NCBI GenBank assembly: GCA_963713695.1
Contig: CAVQMU010000002.1
Coordinates: 496,001 to 560,000 of the forward strand
Length of the DNA stretch: 64,000 nucleotides
Direction: 5' to 3'
From: Rhodoblastus sp963713695
GTDB taxonomy: Bacteria > Pseudomonadota > Alphaproteobacteria > Rhizobiales > Beijerinckiaceae
Every line of letters begins with the position of its first letter. The stretch's first letter is position 1. The notes under the pieces are model-generated. The model was not told the DNA's origin, searched no databases, and was given only the letters and a program-made list of their open reading frames with translations. Below are positions 22,685 to 31,325 of the stretch, in pieces. A program made the translations under genes and the position numbers.

Positions 22685-22704
22685 GCGGCAGTCTGGCGGC
22701 AGTC
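22685..22704 (+). repeat. Inner-end 20-base repeat, left copy (possible integrase arm site)
   Basis: GCGGCAGTCTGGCGGCAGTC, itself a tandem of GGCAGTC-containing halves. An identical copy is at 26292-26311, close to the other junction. Position just inside both att sites fits integrase arm-binding sites. Confidence 0.6.
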
Positions 22705-22874
22705 TTTGGAAGAAAATAAGGGTAGCTTTGGGTAATTCGGGAGTGCGGTTAGCCGAGCGCTTCTTGGCTTTTTAACGCGGGCGTCGAAACCTACGTTTGT
22801 CTGTGACGGGCAACGGGTCAGGCAGAAGTTTGATTGGATTGGATTAATGAGCATGGCATTCGGCCGTGAACCGG

Positions 22875-24275
22875 GTAGCGTCCACTGAGGTGGTGGAAAT
22901 TTTCTGAGAAGGGCCGGCGGGCGGAGCTCCGCGTATTGCGGAGCCGGCCGGCCCGTCGGCTGGGGGCGGTCACCGCGTCCTCTTCGGTTTATAGTCGAGT
23001 TGCGAGACTTGACCCCTACCGGAGACAACACGATGACCGATGACACAATGGCATTTTTCAATTCCATTCGCGAGCGCGGCGGCGGCGACCTTTTGAAGGA
23101 ACTCGCCGAAGCGGTTTTGCAGCGACTGATGGAGTATGACGTCGAAAACCTCGTTGGCGCGGGCCGCTACGAGCGCAACGAGGCGCGCACGACCCAGCGC
23201 AACGGTTTTCGCGAGCGCAATCTGGAGACGCGGCTCGGCACGCTCGATCTCAAAATCCCGAAGCTGCGCCAGGGCAGCTATTTTCCGGCCTTCCTGGAGC
23301 CGCGCAAGACCGCCGAGCGGGCGTTGGTCGCCGTCGTGCAGGAGGCCTGGATTCAAGGCGTTTCGACGCGCAAGGTCGATGACCTCGTTCAGGCGATGGG
23401 CATGTCAGGCATTTCGAAAAGCCAGGTGTCCAAACTCTGCCAGGACATCGACGAACGGGTGAACTCCTTCCTCGACCGGCGGATCGAAGGCGACTGGCCC
23501 TATCTGTGGCTCGACGCCACCTATCTGAAAGTGCGCGAGAACGGCCGCATCGTTTCGGTCGCGGCAATAATCGCTACGGCCGTCAACACCGAAGGCAAGC
23601 GCGAGATTTTGGGCCTGGGCCTGGGCCCCTCGGAAGCTGCTGTGTTCTGGCTCGATTTCCTGCGTTCGCTGGAAAAGCGCGGGCTCAAGGGCGTGCAACT
23701 GGTGATTTCCGATGCCCACGAAGGCCTGAAAGCGGCGATCTCGCAGGTATTCAAGGCAAGCTGGCAGCGCTGTCGCGTCCACTTCATGCGCAACGCGCTC
23801 GCCCACGTGTCGAAGGCGGAGCATTCCATGGTCTCGGCTGCGATCCGCTCGGTTTTCGCTCAGGACAATCAAGCCGCCGCCTCGCAGACATGGCGCCACG
23901 TCGCCGACCAGTTGCGCAAGCGTTTTGGCAAACTCGCTGCTTTGATGGACGACGCCGAGGCCGACGTGCTCGCCTTCATGGCCTTCCCCCGCGCCCATTG
24001 GCCAAAACTGCATTCGACCAACCCGATCGAGAGATTGAACAAGGAGGTCAAGCGCCGCGCCGATGTCGTCGGCATCTTTCCCAACGAGCCGTCAATCAGG
24101 CGCCTCGTTGGCGCGATCCTGCTCGAACAAAACGACGAGTGGCAATTGCAGCATCGCTACATGAGCCTGGAGACCATGACCGGACTCGCCGAACAACCCA
24201 CGCCAATCCCGAAAATCGCAGCCTGAGGAGGCAAGGTGACCGCCCCAAAATTTCCACCAGCTTGACGGACGTGAT
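22875..24275 (+). mobile_element. IS256-family insertion sequence
   Basis: About 1.4 kb around one transposase gene. The ends carry imperfect inverted repeats: the inner part TGGTGGAAATTTT is identical on both sides (22891-22903 and the complement at 24247-24259) and CGTCC is shared near the outer ends. Exact ends are approximate, and I see no clear 8-9 base target duplication. Confidence 0.8.
23033..24226 (+). CDS. IS256-family (mutator-type) transposase
   Basis: 397 residues from the ATG at 23033; a GGAGACAACACG site precedes it. DDE residues: Asp in PYLWLDATYLKV, Asp in LVISDAHEGLKAA, Glu in STNPIERLNKEVKRR, with the C/H block WQRCRVHFMRNALAHV between them, as in IS256 enzymes. The N-terminal region (ARTTQRNGFRERNLETRLGT) is the usual DNA-binding part. 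The gene appears complete, so the element may be active. Confidence 0.95.
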   Translation: MTDDTMAFFNSIRERGGGDLLKELAEAVLQRLMEYDVENLVGAGRYERNEARTTQRNGFRERNLETRLGTLDLKIPKLRQGSYFPAFLEPRKTAERALVAVVQEAWIQGVSTRKVDDLVQAMGMSGISKSQVSKLCQDIDERVNSFLDRRIEGDWPYLWLDATYLKVRENGRIVSVAAIIATAVNTEGKREILGLGLGPSEAAVFWLDFLRSLEKRGLKGVQLVISDAHEGLKAAISQVFKASWQRCRVHFMRNALAHVSKAEHSMVSAAIRSVFAQDNQAAASQTWRHVADQLRKRFGKLAALMDDAEADVLAFMAFPRAHWPKLHSTNPIERLNKEVKRRADVVGIFPNEPSIRRLVGAILLEQNDEWQLQHRYMSLETMTGLAEQPTPIPKIAA

Positions 24276-24467
24276 CTAAGTCTCATGAGCGGTCCGCCGC
24301 CGACTGTGGCGTACTTTGCTAACGAACGTTTGGTGCAAAATCCGTATTTTGCTTGAACATACTCGGCGGCTTGCTCCCGCCGTAACAAAATTTGCATGGT
24401 GTCGCCTCGCAGTGCTTGAGTGCGACATCAAAGTTAAACACATCACATCCGTGGAAAAGGACAAAAT

Positions 24468-24962
24468 TTATCTGTTTTTGTCCGTTTCTTTTCGTCGCCC
24501 GCGAGGCTTGGATAACCCCAAGTCCTCTCTTGCCCGCCGGGCTGCGCGTTGCGCGGCCTCACTGGCGGCAGGTTTGCCGAGGCTGTCAATATATTGGCGA
24601 CCAATATAGTTGTCGCGATATTGGTCCTCGAACATAATGCCGTTTAATTTGGAGTCTTCTGCCAGCCTGATCGCGACTTTATCGCGCGCCTCCTTGCTGG
24701 TTTGCCCGGCCGCATCTGCAATTGCCCGTAGCGACTGCTCAGGGGTCCTAAGAAGCCCCTCCCAACTATTGGGAAGGCTGGCAAGGCACAGAACATCCCC
24801 CCCATGTCTTCTCCCAACCGCCGGGCTGTCCAATATTGCTTGTAAAAATCGTTCGGCCCCATCGGGGGGCAGGCATCTGATAACGTCGACGACTTCCGAA
24901 AGCTGCGCTCCGGCGCCATCATAAAAAGTCCTCAGGACTTTAATCTCGCGCTTCTCTTTCAC
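24468..24962 (-). CDS. Island gene of unknown function next to the integrase
   Basis: 164 residues, GTG start directly after the integrase stop codon, so probably co-transcribed with it. Charged and mostly helical; the C-terminal third (AASEAAQRAARRAREDLGLS then PRGRRKETDKNR) is basic and could bind nucleic acid. It does not look like a normal excisionase (too long, no winged-helix start) and I recognise no family. Base composition is lower in GC than the flanking chromosome. Confidence 0.55.
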   Translation of the reverse strand: MKEKREIKVLRTFYDGAGAQLSEVVDVIRCLPPDGAERFLQAILDSPAVGRRHGGDVLCLASLPNSWEGLLRTPEQSLRAIADAAGQTSKEARDKVAIRLAEDSKLNGIMFEDQYRDNYIGRQYIDSLGKPAASEAAQRAARRAREDLGLSKPRGRRKETDKNR

Positions 24963-26273
24963 TTACGCCCCTCGCGTGGATTGCGCCGGCCTCATTTCGA
25001 TGACCGTGGCTTGATCGCCATCCATGGCGATGGCGATTCTCTGCGAGACGCGATCAGCGGCGGCTACGAGAACCGCGTCTGCTCGCCGCACGTAATGCCT
25101 TTCTGTCACGCCTCGTTTCGCATGGCCCAAAAGCTCGCCGATTGTGGCGTCACCATAACCCTCTTCGGCGGCGATGCTGGCAAAGGTGCGGCGCATGTCG
25201 TGGGCGCGCGCATCCGTTAGGCCGGCGGCGTCAAAGATCGCGGCGAGCGCTTTTTTCAGGTCTGCGCTCGCTTTGCCGCCTGCGTTCGGAAACACGAAAG
25301 TTCCCGTGGCCTTCTTGTCGTCCTCAAGCTTTTTGGCAATCGCATCCAGTATACCGAAAGCTGCTTTGCCGACCGGGCGCATTGAGCGGCCTGTCTTCGT
25401 GGACTGCAGACGAAGGCAGGACGACGCCTTGTCGATTTCGCTCCAGCGCAGGCCGCAGGCCTCTTCGCGGCGAAGGCCGGTCAGCGCGATCAGGCGAAGG
25501 GCTGACACGGCGGCGGGATAACCCGTCCCCTTGTCGCGCATGACCTGTCCGAGCTTCGCCAGTTCGTCGGCTGAGAGAACGCGGTCCTTCGCGTCGCCTT
25601 TCAACTTTTGGACGCCATGCGCCGGATTTTGCCCGACAACAAAGCCCCGCAGCTCTGCCCATGACCAAATGCCGCCCAGCAATTCCACGACGCGGGCGGC
25701 AGTTCCGGCGCCGCCGGTGACGACAGCCTTACCGCGTGCCTTCGTCTTGAAAACGCCAGCGGTCTTTTCGTTGGCTATGTCGTCGGCCATGCGTTGGGTG
25801 GCGGCTTTGTTGAGCTTGTCGACCTTCGTGGAGCCGATCAGCGGAACGATGTGGCGCGCAACGCGGCCCTCGTCGATTGCGACCGTTGAAGCGCGCTTAG
25901 CTTTGCCGAAGCGGGTCAGGACGAATCCGCCTCGCGCCGCCTCAAGGTATTTTTCGCAAAGCTGCGCCACGGTCAGCGTCTCGCGGTCGGCTTGACGTTT
26001 TGCTGCAGGGTCGAAACCCTTTGCCGTTTGGGCCAGTAGTTCAGTGGCTTCTTTGCGCGCTTGGTCCGGCGTTATGAGGCCAAGTTTCCCGAATGAAAAT
26101 TTACGGCCCCGCTTAGGTCCATGGAGGATGAAATAGGAGCCTTTGCCCGATGGCTGTATCCGCAGGCCGAAGCAATCCAGCTCAGGGTCAAATACGAAAA
26201 GTTCCTCGCCGGGCGCTGGAGGCTTGATCGCGTCGATAAAGCGTTTGGTGATCTTCGCGTGAATGGTGGGCAT
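24963..26273 (-). CDS. Tyrosine recombinase/integrase (P4-type, DUF4102 N terminus)
   Basis: 436 residues. The N-terminal DUF4102-like arm-binding domain (KITKRFIDAIKPPAPGEELF ... FGLRIQPSGKGSYFI) is followed by a core-binding domain (about 100-210) and the catalytic domain with Arg in ALTGLRREEACGLRW, HDMRRTFASIAAEEG (His-x-x-Arg), GELLGHAKRG and Tyr in VTERHYVRRAD. All catalytic residues are present. Family members commonly integrate into tRNA 3' ends, as the att copies show here. Confidence 0.95.
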   Translation of the reverse strand: MPTIHAKITKRFIDAIKPPAPGEELFVFDPELDCFGLRIQPSGKGSYFILHGPKRGRKFSFGKLGLITPDQARKEATELLAQTAKGFDPAAKRQADRETLTVAQLCEKYLEAARGGFVLTRFGKAKRASTVAIDEGRVARHIVPLIGSTKVDKLNKAATQRMADDIANEKTAGVFKTKARGKAVVTGGAGTAARVVELLGGIWSWAELRGFVVGQNPAHGVQKLKGDAKDRVLSADELAKLGQVMRDKGTGYPAAVSALRLIALTGLRREEACGLRWSEIDKASSCLRLQSTKTGRSMRPVGKAAFGILDAIAKKLEDDKKATGTFVFPNAGGKASADLKKALAAIFDAAGLTDARAHDMRRTFASIAAEEGYGDATIGELLGHAKRGVTERHYVRRADAVLVAAADRVSQRIAIAMDGDQATVIEMRPAQSTRGA

Positions 26274-26291
26274 GGCTGACCAATGGATTTC

Positions 26292-26311
26292 GCGGCAGTC
26301 TGGCGGCAGTC
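26292..26311 (+). repeat. Inner-end 20-base repeat, right copy
   Basis: Identical to 22685-22704 and in the same orientation. It starts 18 bases upstream of the integrase start codon, so integrase binding here could also control its own expression. Confidence 0.6.
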
Positions 26312-26444
26312 ACCAGCGGTAAGAATAATCTCATACAAGGAAGAGCAGGTAAAGGGTCAAAGGATAAAAACGCAGGAGAGTATGGCATCCTTTCGCAAAT
26401 TTCGACTGCCGGAAAAGTCAGGTAAGTTCGGGAAATGAATATAC

Positions 26445-26495
26445 CACTACGTTGCCGTCGTAGGGGTCACAGGCTCGATACCTGTCGCGCCACCA
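26445..26495 (+). repeat. attR-like site (degenerate tRNA-Val 3' end)
   Basis: Copy of the tRNA-Val 3' half with four substitutions and one deletion. It has no 5' half, so it is not a functional tRNA. Confidence 0.8.
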
Positions 26496-26500
26496 TTTCA

Positions 26501-26541
26501 AAAGCCCTGAATTTGCTGAGGAAATCAGCATTCAGGGCTTT
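26501..26541 (+). terminator. Strong hairpin after attR, probably the original tRNA-Val terminator
   Basis: AAAGCCCTGAA and TGCTGA pair with TCAGCA and TTCAGGGCTTT around a GGAAA loop with a two-base bulge. It corresponds in position and layout to the hairpin after the intact tRNA. Confidence 0.75.
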
Positions 26542-26671
26542 CGTTATTCTAGGGAGTCTTTTCGCCGGGGAAGCAGCGGGCTGGCGCATGTCAGTCTGGC
26601 GCGCCTGCCATCGCTCCGGATCCGTCATGAGGCAATATCCCGGCGCCGAGCGGCGCCGGGAACTTCATTGG

Positions 26672-29600
26672 TCAGGCGAATTTGAAATTCGCCGATGTCA
26701 GGCTGGTTGCCGCGAAGTTTTTCAACGTCACGGAATCATTGGCGTCCAATGTGATGACCGTGTCGGAGTTGACCTGCTTGATATCGCCTTGCATGGCGTT
26801 CCAGCTCGCGAAGTCAGCGACGCTGACCTGCAGCGTGTCGGTCGCGTTGAAGCCGGTGATCACGTCATTGCCGAAGGCCGGCGCGAAGGCGAAGACTTCG
26901 TTGTTGCCCGTGGATATGGCCGTTCCCGCCGTTCCCCCGAAGGAGATGAAGCTCGAATCGCCCGAAACCGCGGCCGTGTCGCCGGCGCCGTTCAGCGCCG
27001 CCCATTCGGCGTTGGCGGCGAGCACGACATAGTCCTGCGCGCCGGACGCGGTCACCGCGTCGCCTGCGTTGCCGAGCGACGCCCATTGGTTGGCGCCGGC
27101 AAGCACCGCATAATCGTTTGCGCCCGACAGGGTCGCCGCGTCACCCGAACCGCTCAAGGTCGCCCATTCGTTTGGTCCCTGCAGCAAGACGGATTCCATT
27201 GTGCCCGTCGCTGCGACGGCGTCGCCTGTTCCGCTCAGGACCGCCCATTCATTGGCGCCGCTGAGCGTGACATAGTCCTGGCTGCCCGATACGGTCGTTG
27301 CGTCGCCCGTTCCGCTGAGCGAAATCCAGTCGCTCGCGCCCGTCACCAGCGCATAGTCGCCGCCGCCGGTCGCGTTCAGCGCGTCGCCTGAGCCGCCCAG
27401 TTGCGTCCAGTCGCTTCCGCCGCCCAACCCGACGTAGTCCTTGGAGCCCGAAGCGGTGATCGCGCTGCCGCTGCCGGTGACGGCGAGAACGTCCGCGTCG
27501 CCGCTGGCCACGAAATCGACGTCGTCGCCGATCGTGACAACCAACGAAGCGACATTTGTGGTGACGGGCGTCCCAGGAATGGCGAACCAGTCGGTGAAGG
27601 CGGCGCTCGTTCCGATGGCGCCGAAACTATCGGCGACCTCGGCGTAAATGCTGTTGGCGCCCGAGTTCGGCAGGGTGACGCTGGCTGTGAACGTGCCATC
27701 GCCGGCGACCGTCGTGGTGGCGAAGGCGGTCCCGTTGTCATACAGGGTCACTGTCGCGCCCGAGACGGTGGCCGCGTCGTTGCTCTGCACCGTGCCGGTT
27801 ATGGTCTGCGCGGCGACGTCGCTGGCCTCGCTCGAATCGTTGAGCGTAACCGTCGGGGGCGGGACATCGACGGTGAAGGTGTCGGAGACTGCCGCCGAAC
27901 TCGTTCCGCCAGTCGCCGCCTGCGTCGCGGTGACGGTGTGGCTGGCGTTGGTCAGCGGGCTCGCAGGCGTATAGCTCCAGGTTCCGTCTTTCGCGACGCT
28001 TGTCGTGACGGCTGCGCCTCCGTCAATGGAAAGCGTGATGGTGTCGCCAGCGACGCCGGTCCCGGAAATGACCGGTTCGGCCGTGGTCGTGTCGGTGCTG
28101 CCGGTGGTCGGGCTGGAGATCGTCGGCGCCGACGCGGCGAGGGCCACGGTGAACGTGTCGGAGGCCGCCGTCGAACTCGTCCCCCCCGTCGCCGCCTGCG
28201 TTGCGGTGACAGTGTGGCTGGCGTTGGTCAAGGGGCTGGCAGGCGTATAGCTCCAGGTTCCATCATTCGCCACGCTTGTCGTGACGGCTGCGCCTCCGTC
28301 GATGGAAAGCGTGATGGTGTCGCCGGCGATGCCGGTCCCCGAAATGGTCGGGGTGGCCGTGGTCGTGTCGGTGCTGCCCGCGCTTGGGGCGGAGATCGTC
28401 GGCGCGGCCGGGGGCGTTATCGTCGTGCCGACGCTGACCTGCGCGTTAACAGTGTCCCACCAGCCACTCGTGGTTACATATTCGTTTGAGATGTAGAAGC
28501 CGCTCGTCGGGTTGTTGGGGTCGACGATCGCCGAGGAATGACCGCCCCAGGCCTGACCGGACGCTCCCCCGTTGAAGGCCGTGCTGCTCGTCTGGTAAGC
28601 GACCGCCGCGCCAAAACTCCCGCCTGACGGCGCGATCGTGTAATAATCCGTGGGATTCATCCCAGCGACGGCGGCGGTCGTCGAGGTCGCGGCGGCCGTG
28701 GCTTCCGACGCGGTGAAATTGATCAGCACGTCGCCCGCCCCGTCGACCGCGATGGAAGCATTGTAGATGGCGACATCCGAGGCCAGGCCCAGCGACGTCG
28801 GCGATATGTCGCCGCCCTGGACATATTGGGGGCTCGCGCCGGTGACGTTGAGCTCGAACCATTCGAATTCAGGCTGCGTCCCGGCGGTGGCGGAGGGCAT
28901 CACTTCGCTGACGCCATATATATAATTCTGTCCGCCCGACGAGACATAGTCGAGAGGGCCGACCTGCCCGTTGCCTATGGTGATCGCCGCCGCTCCATTC
29001 GCCTGCGGGGCAGAGTAGTTGCCGTAGAAGTTTCCTATGTTTCCTACGTCGACGTTGGCGAGCGCGCCGCTTTGAGCGGCGCTGAAGCCGCCTGAAGTGG
29101 TGTAGGTTTGATAGGTGAGGAATGTATTCGCCATATTCGATTGGGTCGAGATCAGGTAATCAACGCCGCCGCCGGAAACGACCACGGGGTTGACGCCAGT
29201 CTGGTTCAAATTGACGGTGACGCCGCCGACGCCGGGCACAAGCGTGGCGCCGTTGGTGACGGCCGTGAGGGGCGCCACATAGTCGGCGGAGCCGCTGTCG
29301 TCGTTGGAGGCAATGACGATGTTCTGGCCGTCGAAAGCGACGCTGGCGATGGTGTACTGCGAGGCCGAGGTCAATCCCGTCTGCAAGGTCGCGACATTCC
29401 AGGCGCCGCTGGGATTGGTTGTCGTCGCAATATCGATGTCGACGTCGGTGTTGCCGCTGGCGGTGGTGTAATTGACGAAGGCGGTGAGCACGTAGAGACC
29501 GGATGTTGCGTCATAGGTGAGGCTAGGGCTGAAAATCGAGGCGACCGAAGCCGCATTCGGCGCGTTCGCGAAAAGCGTCGTCAGGCTTTCCTGCGTCGCC

Positions 29601-29739
29601 CGGCGCCCGTCAGCCCGGACCAGCTGATTTGCCCGCCCTCGGCGGACACCACGTAGCTTGTGCCCACGGCCAGCGCGTTCTGCGGCGGATTTTCCGTGGT
29701 GTCGGCAATGCCATTGGGAAGAATGGTGATCGAGGTCAT
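26672..29739 (-). CDS. Large repeat protein, probable type I-secreted surface protein (frameshifted near its start)
   Basis: About 1022 residues. Start ATG 29739 with an AGGGAG site: MTSITILPNGIADTTENPPQ ... QISWSGLTG; one indel near 29605 joins this to ATQESLTTLFANAP. Domains: an N-terminal globular part (about 40-430); two almost identical 92-residue Ig-like domains (each with PTISG-TG-AGDTITLSIDGG); a third, divergent Ig-like domain; about seven tandem 27-residue repeats (such as DYVTLSGANEWAVLSGTGDA); and a C-terminal FGNDVITGFNATDTLQVSVA ... VITLDANDSVTLKNF typical of type I secretion signals. No N-terminal signal peptide. Probably an adhesin or matrix protein; it lies next to the exopolysaccharide locus. 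Confidence 0.78.
26954..27523 (-). repeat. Tandem 81-base (27-residue) repeats, about seven units
   Basis: Units follow DY-x-x-LxGxxxWxxLxGxGDAxxxxGxx with the W and GD conserved, for example DYALVTGASDWISLSGTGDA and DYAVLAGANQWASLGNAGDA. Period 81 bases. The regular spacing suggests a beta-roll or solenoid. Confidence 0.75.
27871..28412 (-). repeat. Two near-identical 276-base units encoding Ig-like domains
   Basis: 27871-28138 and 28147-28412 are nearly the same at DNA level with a 276-base period (92 codons). The high identity suggests recent duplication or gene conversion, and is a possible site of recombination or assembly collapse. Confidence 0.8.
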
Positions 29740-30717
29740 CGGGGAACTCCCTGATTAAGGTTTGAGGAGCGTTGGCGCTTTCGCCGATCGGCGTCAGCCC
29801 CGGCGTTTGCTGAAAAAATGACGACGCGGATCGGGTTCGACGCGGCGTTTGAAATTGGCGCCGGGTCGATCCGGCGTGGAAATCGTGATTGTGTGGCGCT
29901 CGCCGGCCCGCCTCATTGGCGGGGAGGTGGCCCGCGGCGCCCATCGCGCGGTTTGGCAGCGGCCTCGTCTCAAGCACATGGTTGCGACGCCCCCCGATAT
30001 GCACGCGGCGCTCGGTCGCGCGGAGCCGACTGTCCCGGCAGGCACTGCGGCTTGCGGGGCGAAGGCCAAGTTCCAGTGCTGGATGATTGCCCAATTCCGA
30101 GCAGGGCCTCAGGCCTTCATTCGGCCGCGCGGCTAAGCCTTACGGGGTACGGAAATGTGCCGAAGACGTAGTGGCTAACGCCTCGTTAGACCCTGACGCA
30201 TCGTAAGGAGCAGGCGTATCCTCGGTCCGGCGTGCGGGGGGTCTCTTCAGGCGATCTGAAATCGGATTTCTGCTGGCGCGGCGTCGTCGGGCTCTTGCGC
30301 TGGTCGCCGTGTACAGCAGTTCCGCTTGATCCGGCTCAAGCGGCCCGCTGAGCTTCATCCTTGTCGCTTCCGGGGGGATTCCGGTCGGCGACTGGCCGTC
30401 GACGGACGGCGCGATTTGCCGGAATCAGCCTCCGCCGCGCCGAGGATGTCGAACTCCCGGCGTTTTCAACTCATAGGCGTATGTATTTCATATTTTTAGC
30501 AGGCGGCGTACGCCTTTTGCGCGGCGCGGCAAAGGAACGGATGAGCGTTGTATAGGATTTGTCCGTCGCATCAAACGCAAGGGTGAAGGAATTTGCATCC
30601 TTGCCAAGTCGAGCGGACCACCCGTTGCGCTTTCTCCGAGGGCGCTTGCACACGACAGGATTGCACGCCCGCAGCGCGACTGAATTTTGCGGGCGCGTCA
30701 TAAAGGGGAGTTCTCTT
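29740..30717. other. Long gap between the repeat protein and the exopolysaccharide locus
   Basis: 978 bases. Open frames on both strands are short, overlapping and unlike known proteins. It should hold the promoters of both divergent units, but I could not assign -35/-10 or RpoN sites with confidence. Part of it (about 30470-30560) is AT-rich. Confidence 0.45.
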
Positions 30718-31287
30718 ATGCCAGCAAGTGATTCAAGCTTGTTTTCAAGCTTGGCGGAATGCATGGCGAGAGAGCTTGCGTTGCGCGAGGGAGAACGCTG
30801 GTACGTTGTCCAGACTCATGCTCAACGCGAGGCGTTTGCACAATTCCAATTGCGTAACCAGGCGTTCCGAACTTTTTTGCCTCGATATGAAAAGACCGTG
30901 CGCCACGCACAAAAAATCATTCTTAAAACGGCCCCGCTCTTCTCCGGTTATCTTTTCATTGTGCTACATCTTGGCCTGGACCGCTGGCATGCCGTGAACT
31001 CTACCTTCGGCGTGTCCCGATTGATAACGGCGGGTGACAGGCCCTTGCCAGTGCCGAAAGGCGTCACTGAAACCTTGATATCCATGAGTTCGTCGGATCG
31101 AGCATCGATACTCCAGCCCGCTCTGGCGCCAGGACAAAAGGTGCGTTTGCAGTCGGGGCCTTTCGCGGACCAGCTGGGCATCCTCCAACATCTTGACGAT
31201 CGTGGCCGTGTTCAGGTGCTGCTGGAAATGATGGGAGCCTGGCATACGGTCCACATGTCGCGCGAAAATGTGATTTCGTCAAAATAA
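30718..31287 (+). CDS. NusG paralogue, RfaH-like transcription antiterminator
   Basis: 189 residues. The N-terminal NGN domain (about 25-115) begins ERWYVVQTHAQREAFAQFQL and includes TFLPRYEK and PLFSGYLFIVLHLG, the standard RfaH/NusG sequence. A KOW motif lies near 135-165 (LAPGQKVRLQSGPFADQLGI). The start at MPASDSSLF follows an AGGGGAG site. It heads a co-directional exopolysaccharide locus; such specialised NusG paralogues keep RNA polymerase going through long surface-polysaccharide operons. An ops-like sequence lies downstream at 35350. Confidence 0.9.
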   Translation: MPASDSSLFSSLAECMARELALREGERWYVVQTHAQREAFAQFQLRNQAFRTFLPRYEKTVRHAQKIILKTAPLFSGYLFIVLHLGLDRWHAVNSTFGVSRLITAGDRPLPVPKGVTETLISMSSSDRASILQPALAPGQKVRLQSGPFADQLGILQHLDDRGRVQVLLEMMGAWHTVHMSRENVISSK

Positions 31288-31325
31288 GTCCCGGGGGAAG
31301 TCAGGACGGTTGGGGAAAAAATCCG

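Noticed and set aside
26445..26495. Second tRNA gene
   Set aside because: Only the 3' half is present, with substitutions in the anticodon loop and T-arm; it is an att copy.
26435..27391. Plus-strand frames opposite the repeat protein
   Set aside because: They mirror the repeats of the real gene on the other strand and lack ribosome sites.
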